In this document: positions 8,457 to 15,868 of the stretch, piece after piece | Layout of the letters: each line of letters opens with the position of its first letter | How positions within the stretch are numbered: the first letter of the stretch is position 1 | Assembly: GCA_937127125.1 (NCBI GenBank) | Contig: CAKZLO010000048.1 | Coordinates: forward strand, 1-64,000 | Direction of reading: 5' to 3' | DNA from: an uncultured Ardenticatenia bacterium | GTDB taxonomy: Bacteria > Chloroflexota > Anaerolineae > 4572-78 > NAK82 | DNA length: 64,000 bases | The notes under the pieces: model-generated | What the model saw: the letters and a program-made list of their open reading frames with translations, nothing else | What the model was told of the DNA's origin: nothing | Databases searched by the model: none | Program-made: the position numbers and the translations under genes

Positions 8457-8921
8457 TCAGTCACCGCCATACGCCTTGTGATAGGCCAGGATTGCCTCAA
8501 AGAACTCCACAAAGCGCTGGTAATTCTCATCCTGATTATCGCGGCTACCCCCAGCCTGTTCTTTGGGTTTCGCTTTCACCACCAGATCAAGCGCTGGCTG
8601 TAACACATTCACAAGATCGCGTACCGCGCTGCCGCGCTCCTTGCGCGCTCGATAAGCCATCTTCGGCTTAAGCAGGATAAGCCGTCGCAAGGCCTGCTGA
8701 CGCCGTCGCTCGATTGCCCACTCCGCCTGGATCTGGCGCACCTCACCGAAGAGCGCTCGAATCTGGCTGGTGGTCAAGCCGCTATCCTTGAGATTCTTTC
8801 CCAACTGATCGGCCCAGTGCACCAGCGTCTCCGCCCCATTGGGATCGGTGATAATGGTGCGCAGGTCCTTTTCCGAAGGACGAGGCACAGCCTGTTGTGG
8901 ATTGCCTCTTGACTGATTCAT
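8457..8921 (-). CDS. csm2: type III-A CRISPR small subunit Csm2
   Basis: Csm2 is the small helical subunit that lines the belly of the Csm complex along the target RNA. The 154-residue protein is slightly longer than usual but carries the family pattern LTTSQIRALFGEV followed by LKPKMAYRARKE and a C-terminal helix with FVEFFEAILAYHK. The first 20 residues look disordered. The start codon ATG has GGAGG eight bases upstream. It lies between cas10 (105-base gap holding a hairpin) and csm3. Confidence 0.92.
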   Translation of the reverse strand: MNQSRGNPQQAVPRPSEKDLRTIITDPNGAETLVHWADQLGKNLKDSGLTTSQIRALFGEVRQIQAEWAIERRRQQALRRLILLKPKMAYRARKERGSAVRDLVNVLQPALDLVVKAKPKEQAGGSRDNQDENYQRFVEFFEAILAYHKAYGGD

Positions 8922-8953
8922 AGTTCACCTCCGTCAAACAATATATGCAGGTC

Positions 8954-8974
8954 CTGAGTGACCAATGGTCTCAG
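8954..8974. repeat. small hairpin between cas10 and csm2
   Basis: CTGAG and CTCAG arms enclose ACC-AAT-GGT, giving an eight-pair stem with a two-base bulge and a three-base loop in the 105-base gap between cas10 and csm2. Every other gap between the csm genes and their Card1-like neighbour is 24 bases or less, or an overlap. It may mark an mRNA processing or stability element that sets the ratio of Cas10 to the backbone subunits. No T run follows. Confidence 0.45.
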
Positions 8975-9026
8975 TGAAACGTTATTCATCTGATAACCAC
9001 AAGATCGCACGAAGCCTTTCTAAATC

Positions 9027-11636
9027 TCACCGTTGTACTGCACGGCGCAACAGCAGGTCCACCCAGCGTGCTGCCAGGCCTATCCATTCGATGGCACGGA
9101 AGTTGTCCGCCTTCAGCTGATCAGCCAGCTGGTCGATTTCTCTATCGCCACGATTCTTCTGGCGTTTCGCCATCCGTTTGAGCATGTAATGAGTGCGCCA
9201 CATCCATGGGCCCCACAACGTCTGCTCCTCACCCTGACGGTTGAGTTCTTCACCACACGCACACCGCTTCCGCGCGGCCTCATCGTGCTGTTCCTGAGCA
9301 CGCATCAGAATGCGTAACAATGCCTCCGGCACACCCATACCGCCTTCCTCGGGGCGACTGGTAAGATGCAACAGCAGCTGGGCCAGGCTGCTGACCGTAT
9401 CCAACCCCTGCGGAATTGGCTGCGCCAACCCGAAACGCTCCCACGCCACCGTCTGCCCCAAGAAGGCAACGGCATCCTTGGTACGCTTGAACCCATTTAC
9501 GCTCCCTTCATAACCTTTGGCATCGCTCTCGGCCTTGCCAGCGTCGTGCGCTGCCTGATAGAGCGGATACTTGCCACCCACCAGAACGACACCCGCGCTG
9601 GCGTGGATGCCGGGATGACCCGCGGCGAATGGCGTCAGGTCAGCACGCACACGTCGCGCCAGCTCGATCACACGATCCCACGCTCCTACAAAGAACAGAT
9701 CATCGCCGCCTGAGTAGATTGAATAGAGTGTCTCGCCGCGCGGCACACCTTTTTTGATCTCTTCGGTTGCCGTCTCCCGGTTCATGCTCTGAGCTAAGTA
9801 TTCCACCCAGCCTTCGAAATAGAGGCTAATTGCAAAGCTGAGTGTCGCCACACGAGACAAGGTGGCGAAGCGACGCACAACGTTGCCATTCTTGTCATAC
9901 TCGGTGAAGCCGTCACTGAACAGCCTGCCACCATCATCAAGGTCCATGCGCAACACACCCAACCGCTGGATCCCCCTCGATTGTGCCTCCAGCAGTGAGA
10001 AGGGCTTTACATCACCCTCTTTCTGGTCCTTCTCCACTTTATCAGGGAAGTGTTTAAGGTCAGCATGCGTCACACAGGGTGTGACATTCACCAGGAAGCG
10101 TCGTCCTACCGCTGTGGTGCTTGTGGGGCCAAGTCTCCCAAGCGCTTCGTCATCCAGCGCCAACACCACTCCCGCGCAACCGCCAGGGGTCGGAGGTTTC
10201 TCGTGCACCGCAGCCTGCCAGCCGAAAGCGGCCAAGACCTCGTGCCACTGCCCAGGTTGCGTCTGCGCCAAACTTGGAGAGGTCTCGTTGCCTGAAACCA
10301 CACATTCACGCAGTTCCAAGTAACGCGCGCGGCGCAAATCCTTGCCCAGCTCCTCGTACGATGCACACGGCGGGCATTTGCGCACCCCTTCCTCCTCGCC
10401 CGGTCGCTTGGATTCAACGGTCCCCGGGTGTTCGCGCCCACACACGGCGCACTGCTTTTCCTCATTGCCGCCATCCTCTTGGGGTGCGAACACATCTGAC
10501 AGCACTTTTTCGGCCTCAGCGAAACGATGTTGCTTTGTGTTGCGCAATGCGCGAGCCAGCTCCTCCCATTTGCCAGAGATGCGCCCATCGAAGAAGTCGG
10601 CTGCAGCCAATGGTACGCCAGCCAGCGCCAAGTAGAGGTCACCGCGATGATGCTGCCATAGCCGTCCGCTGATCTGGCGCTGGATGCGCTGCAGGTTGCT
10701 ATGGTCTTCAGCCCGTGCCAACAGGTAGAAGCCGCCACCACCCTGATAGATCAGGTTGCATACCGGCAGCCCAAGCTCGCGCAGCACGTACCGCGCCAGC
10801 ACCTCAGTCAGCAGTTGTAGATAGAACGAACGCCCACGCAAAGCGCTCGCTGCACCCTGCGAAGTGATGGTGTAAATAAAATCCTGCACGCCGGAAATAT
10901 CACCGCCTACCAGTAAAGCTACCTCGGTCGGATTCGTTTCGGGCGACTGGAGTAGCTTATCCAATTGCTCTTCATCGAAGGCATGCACTATAGCGGCCAG
11001 CGCTGCAGTCATGCGGCTGTGGTCATACAGGCTGACATCCGGCTGAGAACGATAATAGGCCGACGGTACGCACCACGTGTATTGCTGCATCAACAACAGC
11101 AGGCTCTCCAGATAAACCGCCAGTTGCCCCTCCTGGCTGTGCACGTCACAAAGTTGCTTCGCCTTAGTCTGGAAGCCAGCCCACAGGTCGCCATAAGCTC
11201 CGGCGACATCCGGCAACGCTTGGCCTGGAAAGAGTGTATCGCGTTGCAGCGCCAGCGGCTTGAGCGGCCAATAGGCTTGGTTTTGGCAGCGCAGCACCCG
11301 AGACTCCCCCTGTTCGTTTTGCTGCTTGATCTGCAGTCGACAGAATATGGAAAGCAGCTGGCGTGGCTGTTCTGTATCCTCATCGGCGCGCTCGCCAGCG
11401 GAGAGCCGATCAGACAGCGCTACGACTTTGGTCAAACGGTCAATCAATGGTTTATCGTGGTGTCCCATCACTGGATACATAAAACTGCGCCAGGCAGGTG
11501 GCACGATTTCATTGACAATATTGCCACCTACCTCGGTGTGCTTACCTGGCCGTTTCGCCCGTTGTGCAAACTTGCCAATGTCGTGCAGCAGTCCAGCAAG
11601 AGCCGCCTGCAATGTCTCTTCTTTGATTTCAGCCAT
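9027..11636 (-). CDS. csm1: type III-A CRISPR large subunit Cas10/Csm1 (HD nuclease and cyclase)
   Basis: Cas10 is the catalytic large subunit: on target RNA binding it cuts single-stranded DNA with its HD domain and makes cyclic oligoadenylates with its Palm domain. Numbered from the ATG at 11636, HD residues H18-D19 (LLHDIGKFAQ) are intact and the cyclase signature GGDD is intact at 643-646 (IYSGGDDLFFVG). A first Palm with LLVGGDISGVQDFIY precedes it. Four cysteines at about 396, 399, 421 and 424 form the zinc-binding insert. The product has 869 residues. An upstream in-frame TTG is rejected because AAGGAGG, the ribosome binding site for the ATG, lies inside that extension. With both active sites intact, cOA signalling is expected. 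Confidence 0.97.
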   Translation of the reverse strand: MAEIKEETLQAALAGLLHDIGKFAQRAKRPGKHTEVGGNIVNEIVPPAWRSFMYPVMGHHDKPLIDRLTKVVALSDRLSAGERADEDTEQPRQLLSIFCRLQIKQQNEQGESRVLRCQNQAYWPLKPLALQRDTLFPGQALPDVAGAYGDLWAGFQTKAKQLCDVHSQEGQLAVYLESLLLLMQQYTWCVPSAYYRSQPDVSLYDHSRMTAALAAIVHAFDEEQLDKLLQSPETNPTEVALLVGGDISGVQDFIYTITSQGAASALRGRSFYLQLLTEVLARYVLRELGLPVCNLIYQGGGGFYLLARAEDHSNLQRIQRQISGRLWQHHRGDLYLALAGVPLAAADFFDGRISGKWEELARALRNTKQHRFAEAEKVLSDVFAPQEDGGNEEKQCAVCGREHPGTVESKRPGEEEGVRKCPPCASYEELGKDLRRARYLELRECVVSGNETSPSLAQTQPGQWHEVLAAFGWQAAVHEKPPTPGGCAGVVLALDDEALGRLGPTSTTAVGRRFLVNVTPCVTHADLKHFPDKVEKDQKEGDVKPFSLLEAQSRGIQRLGVLRMDLDDGGRLFSDGFTEYDKNGNVVRRFATLSRVATLSFAISLYFEGWVEYLAQSMNRETATEEIKKGVPRGETLYSIYSGGDDLFFVGAWDRVIELARRVRADLTPFAAGHPGIHASAGVVLVGGKYPLYQAAHDAGKAESDAKGYEGSVNGFKRTKDAVAFLGQTVAWERFGLAQPIPQGLDTVSSLAQLLLHLTSRPEEGGMGVPEALLRILMRAQEQHDEAARKRCACGEELNRQGEEQTLWGPWMWRTHYMLKRMAKRQKNRGDREIDQLADQLKADNFRAIEWIGLAARWVDLLLRRAVQR

Positions 11637-11684
11637 CCTCACCTCCTTCAACTTTGTCAGAGGGGCTGTACCGGGCCCAGGCCA

Positions 11685-11975
11685 TTACAGATCCATCCCG
11701 TCGTCCAATGGCCCACCGTCTCCAAAGAAGCCCTCGTTGTCTCCGAAAGGCCCTTCGTCACCAAAGAGCGTGTCTTCGCCGCCAAAGGGGTCTTCACTAT
11801 CGAAGAAGCCCGCGTCCTCACGCCCGGGCGGCCACCTGCCCCGCATAATGTCGATGGCAATCGGGAAAGGTATACCCATAATCGTGTCCGGCGCGAAAAT
11901 GTTGTCCTCCTCGTCCGCCCAATCCGGGTCATACTTGTCGTCATACTCGTCAAGATCATCTTGCTGGCGTGCCAC
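11685..11975 (-). CDS. small acidic protein with Phe-Gly-Asp repeats, unknown function
   Basis: I do not recognise this protein. The GTG start at 11975 is preferred because AAAGGAG lies six bases before it; the open frame continues upstream without a good site. The 96-residue product is about 30 percent Asp plus Glu with only five basic residues. Residues 5-24 are a very acidic run. A short hydrophobic stretch (IMGIPFPIAIDIM, 32-44) follows. Residues 57-96 repeat a phenylalanine plus glycine and acid unit about every 6-7 residues (F58, F64, F71, F77, F84, L90). It precedes cas10 by 48 bases on the same strand. Such charge and repetition suggest a disordered, binding or nucleic-acid-mimic protein; that is inference. 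Confidence 0.6.
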   Translation of the reverse strand: MARQQDDLDEYDDKYDPDWADEEDNIFAPDTIMGIPFPIAIDIMRGRWPPGREDAGFFDSEDPFGGEDTLFGDEGPFGDNEGFFGDGGPLDDGMDL

Positions 11976-12108
11976 AGTCCACTCCTTTTGCGATAGCCCT
12001 TTCATCAAACATATAGTACCCTGCACATTGCTCCAGCGCATTGGAGATTTATCGAATTGAGATTGTAGAAAGTAATGATGCTCCTCAATGCCTTTCGTGT
12101 TATAGCTA

Positions 12109-13011
12109 CTAGGGTGAGCGTTCATCCAGATAACGGAGAAAACGGGCGAAGTGATCGTGCACAAAGTGGTACGAGAGATAGGCATCCTCCGGCAGATTCC
12201 ATGCAATGCGACACTGATCAAGGATGGCTGTCTTGTGAGCGTTGACCGTCGCCAGGGTGACGTGCAAGCGTTCAGCAATATCCTGTGGTGTACATCCAGC
12301 AGCCAGCAGACGCAATACCTCGCGCTGTCGCTTCGTCAACTGTGCGAACACATTCTGACAACGCGCATACTCAGTGGCTTCCAGCTCGGCAGTCTGGGCA
12401 GCGATAACCTCTGCCGACGAATGCACCAGCTTACGCAATGCCGGGAAGTAGGTGCCCCAAGGTACAAAAGGCACCCGGATGAGGCGCACACCATCCGTCG
12501 ATTGTGCGTGCATAACGGCGCCGTCGCGAGCACGTTTCAGAAACCCAGTGGGCGTGTACATATGCCACACGTGATCCTGATGACCACACAACAACATAGC
12601 TGCGCTGAACGTCAACAGAGCCATAGTGCGTCGGCCACCAGCGATGCACAGATGCAACGGACGCCCCTGGGCTTTCAACGTCGTCAACAGCTGGTATACT
12701 GCACACCAGACCGCATCAGCATCTGCCTCATTGCGAATGTCAGGCAGACGGAGATCATCATTATGTCGGATAGGTACCAGCCGCAGACGGCACGGGTGTC
12801 CGCGGTACTGGTCACCACCGAACTCGCGATGCAGCTGTTCCAATGCACGCTGGGTACATCGATACTCATCAGGGAGATCGGTGGTGGGGGACAGATGCAG
12901 CACCACTACTTCGCGAATGATCTCGCCGCGTGCCAGCAGCCAGTCCAGGGCGAAGGTCACTACTTGGGGTTGACCGCCCACAGTTACCAGAAGGATACTC
13001 TCGGTCTCCAT
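12109..13011 (-). CDS. CARF-domain LuxR-type transcription regulator (NE0113-like sensor plus HTH)
   Basis: Residues 4 to about 180 resemble the NE0113 branch of CARF proteins (ILLVTVGGQPQVVTFAL at the start and the glycine-rich loop CIAGGRRTMA at 122-131). Residues 225-265 are a clear LuxR/FixJ helix-turn-helix (LTKRQREVLRLLAAG then DIAERLHVTLATVNAHKTAIL). It should bind a cyclic oligoadenylate or related nucleotide and DNA. No nuclease motif is visible. It lies at the head of the minus-strand CRISPR operon, 133 bases before the acidic protein gene, and is divergent from the Csx3-like gene with 245 bases between them. It may regulate both the cas operon and its divergent neighbour. The HTH is certain; the ligand is inferred. 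Confidence 0.85.
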   Translation of the reverse strand: METESILLVTVGGQPQVVTFALDWLLARGEIIREVVVLHLSPTTDLPDEYRCTQRALEQLHREFGGDQYRGHPCRLRLVPIRHNDDLRLPDIRNEADADAVWCAVYQLLTTLKAQGRPLHLCIAGGRRTMALLTFSAAMLLCGHQDHVWHMYTPTGFLKRARDGAVMHAQSTDGVRLIRVPFVPWGTYFPALRKLVHSSAEVIAAQTAELEATEYARCQNVFAQLTKRQREVLRLLAAGCTPQDIAERLHVTLATVNAHKTAILDQCRIAWNLPEDAYLSYHFVHDHFARFLRYLDERSP

Positions 13012-13061
13012 CGCTCCAAAGCAGATCGCTTAGTTGATATAAGAGAGACACACCTAGGAAT

Positions 13062-13104
13062 TGCCTGCATTGCCTCGACAAAAACAAGAAGACGTATGCA
13101 GGCA
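13062..13104. promoter_or_regulatory. inverted repeat in divergent region, candidate operator
   Basis: TGCCTGCAT (13062-13070) and ATGCAGGCA (13096-13104) are perfect 9-base inverted copies whose centres lie 34 bases apart, close to three helical turns. They lie in the 245-base region between the divergent CARF-HTH and Csx3-like genes. A dimeric LuxR-type HTH protein could bind them. On the minus strand a TTGACC at about 13139-13144 might be part of a promoter for the regulator. No other dyad of this length was noticed in the gap. Confidence 0.4.
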
Positions 13105-13256
13105 TCCTTGCAAAGGTTAACACAATCTCAGTTATCGGTCAAGAGAGAAACAAGTACCAGAAAAGACGAAAACTCTGCATAAAAGTCCCCGAGAACTGGT
13201 GAGTTGAGAGATGCTCTATGGACCATTAGGCACAGAGGGAAGCGAGTACTAGCTAT

Positions 13257-14444
13257 ATGGAACTGTTTCCGGCAGTTATGATTGGCGGGCCGCCGCACAG
13301 CGGCAAATCAGTGCTCGCTTACAACCTGACAAGAGCACTCCGAGCACGCAATGTAGCACACTACGTTCTGCGTGCCTTTCCCGACGGTGAAGGCGATTGG
13401 GCCAACGAGGCGGATCAGGCATTGGTACGGCGGATCCGCATCAAGAGCGTTGTCACGCCTGAGTGGATTCGGCATATCTCACGCGACATCGCACGTCGCC
13501 ACCTCCCACTAATTGTTGACATGGGCGGCAGCCCCACGGATTGGCAAGAGGCTGTATTAGACCGCTGCACACATGCCATCCTGCTAACATGCGACCGCGC
13601 CAGCCACGCCCGATGGAGTCAGATGGCACGACGGCATAATCTGCAGATTATTGCTGATTTGCGCTCGGTGCGCGAGGGCGAAGATGTGCTGGAAGAACAC
13701 AGCCCGATACTGCGCGGGCAGATCGCTGGATTGGAGCGCGGGCACATAGCTACAGGTCCTGTGACCATTGCCCTAGTCGATCTGCTGGCGAACCTCTTCG
13801 CTTATGACTCTGAGGAGCTGCGCAAGATACACCTGTCGATAGCGCCAGCCGACCTGGTGGTCGAGCTGGAACGATTAAGACGAATGCTGGTCATAGCAGA
13901 AGAACGCTTTCGGGAGCAATGGTCACCGGAGCAACTCCAAGCCGTGCTCACATATGCACCGCCGCATCTGCCACTGGCTATTTACGACCGCGGTCCTAAT
14001 TGGCTGTACGCCGCATTGGCGGTACATGCCTACCCTGCACCATTGCACCAGTTTGACGTTCGGCTGGGCTGGATTGCGCCACCTGCGCTTGAGCTGACGG
14101 ACGACACAACTGGTTCCCCACTGCAAGCGCATGTGACCGAGTACCCGACACACGTATGGGTGGACCTCCTGCCAGCAGGAGGCTATCTGGACTATGCCGA
14201 AATCGAGCGTGTACGTCTCCCGCGTATACCAGCCGACAAAGGGGTGATCCTGAGTGGTAAGATGCCTTTGTGGCTTTGGACGGCGACAGCACGTGCCTAT
14301 CGGACGGCACCATGGCTGGGCATCTACCAGCCACAACTAGGCCATCAAGCAGTGGTGATCTCCACATCTAAAGGGCGCTTGCGTCCTGGTATGCTGATAT
14401 CGTGCGAGATCCCAAGCCAGCAAGACACACGGCTCGAGTTATGA
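13257..14444 (+). CDS. P-loop protein fused to two Csx3-like (Crn3) units
   Basis: The N-terminus is a P-loop NTPase with Walker A GGPPHSGKS at 10-18 and a likely Walker B strand PLIVDMGG at 84-91. The C-terminal 296-385 region matches Csx3, a cOA ring nuclease: KGVILSGKMPLWLW, then APWLGIYQPQLG and LRPGMLI. A second, weaker Csx3-like unit precedes it at about 240-278 (YDRGPNWLYAALAVHAY, then FDVRLG). By remembered alignment to Archaeoglobus Csx3, the catalytic His and Asp fall on R349 and Q358 in the last unit, while D267 keeps the Asp in the first. Fusions of an AAA-type domain to Csx3 are known. Its place next to a CARF regulator supports a role in destroying or sensing cOA. Catalytic activity is uncertain. 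Confidence 0.82.
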   Translation: MELFPAVMIGGPPHSGKSVLAYNLTRALRARNVAHYVLRAFPDGEGDWANEADQALVRRIRIKSVVTPEWIRHISRDIARRHLPLIVDMGGSPTDWQEAVLDRCTHAILLTCDRASHARWSQMARRHNLQIIADLRSVREGEDVLEEHSPILRGQIAGLERGHIATGPVTIALVDLLANLFAYDSEELRKIHLSIAPADLVVELERLRRMLVIAEERFREQWSPEQLQAVLTYAPPHLPLAIYDRGPNWLYAALAVHAYPAPLHQFDVRLGWIAPPALELTDDTTGSPLQAHVTEYPTHVWVDLLPAGGYLDYAEIERVRLPRIPADKGVILSGKMPLWLWTATARAYRTAPWLGIYQPQLGHQAVVISTSKGRLRPGMLISCEIPSQQDTRLEL

Positions 14445-14554
14445 ATACAAAATACCAGGGAGCGACAATGAGGCTAGTTTGACATCCCTGCTCTTTGACT
14501 TTAGAAAGACCCTGGTGCATTCTCCCCGAGGACGCCACATCGGAGCCAGTACTG

Positions 14555-15865
14555 CTAGCTTCCCTCCTGGTTGGCACCACGTGCGCGTGTTGGGGACTCC
14601 TCAGGGTGTGAAGCGCGTTCGTCCGCAGTTGGCGAAATCTCGGGAACCTTTGCTCCTTCATCGCGTGCTGCCCCGGGACGGGCAGTGGAGGGAGCGGTTG
14701 TCTCTCCATGCGATGGCGGAGGGACCTTGCGTGGCTCACCGTTGCCGCCATTCTCACGGCTCTGCCAGCCCTCCACGCGTCGCCGCAACCGCGCTAGCCA
14801 CGAACGTAGCTGCGCCCAGCGGTAATAGATGGCGTTGTAGAGGCGCTGCCACCATTTGAGGGGTACTGTGGGGAAAGGTGTCTCCCACTGAAGGAGCAGC
14901 GCTCCCCAGGTAAGGCCAGCACCAAACCCGACCAGTACTACATGGTCGCGACGGTGTACCAGCCCTTTCTCTAATACTTCGCACAGCGCAATGGGGATGG
15001 AAGCAGCCGATGTGTTGCCGTAGCGGTCCAAGTTCACGTAGAAAGCGGAGTCAGGCAGGCCAAGCGACTTAGCAGCCGACTGAATGATGCGATCGTTGGC
15101 CTGATGAGGTACCACCAGCTCTACATCTTCTAGGGGGACGTTGGCACGCTCACACACCAAACGTGTCGCTCGGTCCATCGCACGCGTCGCGAACTTGAAA
15201 ACCTCACGGCCATTCATCTTGATATAATGCATGCGTTGCTCGACCGTCTCATGTGTGGTAGGATGGCGACTACCTCCCCCGAGCATAATCAGGTAGTCGG
15301 CACCGGAACCGTCAGCACCCAGCATATGGGACATCACGCCACCCGGCACCTGGCTGGCAGCTAACACGACAGCGCCGGCGCCATCACCAAAGAGGACACA
15401 AGTGGCACGATCTTGCCAATCCATGATGCGACTCAATGTTTCGGCACCGACCACCAGCGCATACTGATAGCTGCCTATGCGAATGGCGTCGCTGGCCAAC
15501 GAGACGCCATAGATAAAGCCGGAACAGCCCGCACTCAGGTCGAAGGCAGCAGCGCGGCTGGCACCCAAGCGATCCTGGAGCAAGCACGCCGTCGCAGGGA
15601 ACTGATATTCCGGTGTAACGGTGGCCACGATGATCAAATCCAGATAGGCAGGTGAGAGACGAGCCACCTCCAGCGCATTGCGCGCTGCTTCCAAGGCTAG
15701 TGTCAGGGTTGACTCGCCTTCGGAGACAATATGTCGCTCGCGCACACCAGTGCGCGAGCGGATCCACTCATCCGAGGTATCAACCAGCTTGGCCCAATCG
15801 TCATTGGTCATGACGCGGCGGGGAATAGCTTTGCCCCAGCCGATAATATGTGCGTAACGTGCCAT
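14555..15865 (-). CDS. fabH: 3-oxoacyl-ACP synthase III (FabH) with long C-terminal tail
   Basis: FabH starts fatty-acid synthesis by condensing an acyl-CoA with malonyl-ACP. The catalytic triad is visible: C114 (SAGCSGFIYG), H254 (VPHQAND) and N284 (RYGNTSAAS). The enzyme fold should end near residue 327. About 109 further residues follow: a basic, aromatic-rich helix-like piece (LKWWQRLYNAIYYRWAQLR and RLRRRVEGW) and then a disordered tail rich in Pro, Ser, Glu and Gly. The tail is not part of ordinary FabH. The gene follows fabF by three bases on the same strand and is convergent with the Csx3-like gene. Confidence 0.93.
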   Translation of the reverse strand: MARYAHIIGWGKAIPRRVMTNDDWAKLVDTSDEWIRSRTGVRERHIVSEGESTLTLALEAARNALEVARLSPAYLDLIIVATVTPEYQFPATACLLQDRLGASRAAAFDLSAGCSGFIYGVSLASDAIRIGSYQYALVVGAETLSRIMDWQDRATCVLFGDGAGAVVLAASQVPGGVMSHMLGADGSGADYLIMLGGGSRHPTTHETVEQRMHYIKMNGREVFKFATRAMDRATRLVCERANVPLEDVELVVPHQANDRIIQSAAKSLGLPDSAFYVNLDRYGNTSAASIPIALCEVLEKGLVHRRDHVVLVGFGAGLTWGALLLQWETPFPTVPLKWWQRLYNAIYYRWAQLRSWLARLRRRVEGWQSRENGGNGEPRKVPPPSHGETTAPSTARPGAARDEGAKVPEISPTADERASHPEESPTRARGANQEGS

Positions 15866-15868
15866 AAC

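Noticed and set aside
10965-11996. 343-codon open frame on the plus strand opposite cas10
   Set aside because: Mirrors the Cas10 coding frame; no ribosome binding site, no recognisable domain.
11976-12278. N-terminal extension of the small acidic protein up to 12278
   Set aside because: The extension overlaps the end of the CARF-HTH gene, has a quite different composition, and lacks a ribosome binding site, whereas GTG at 11975 has a good one.
12151-13182. 343-codon open frame on the plus strand opposite the CARF-HTH gene
   Set aside because: The minus strand encodes a clear CARF-HTH protein here; the plus frame is low-complexity and unfamiliar.
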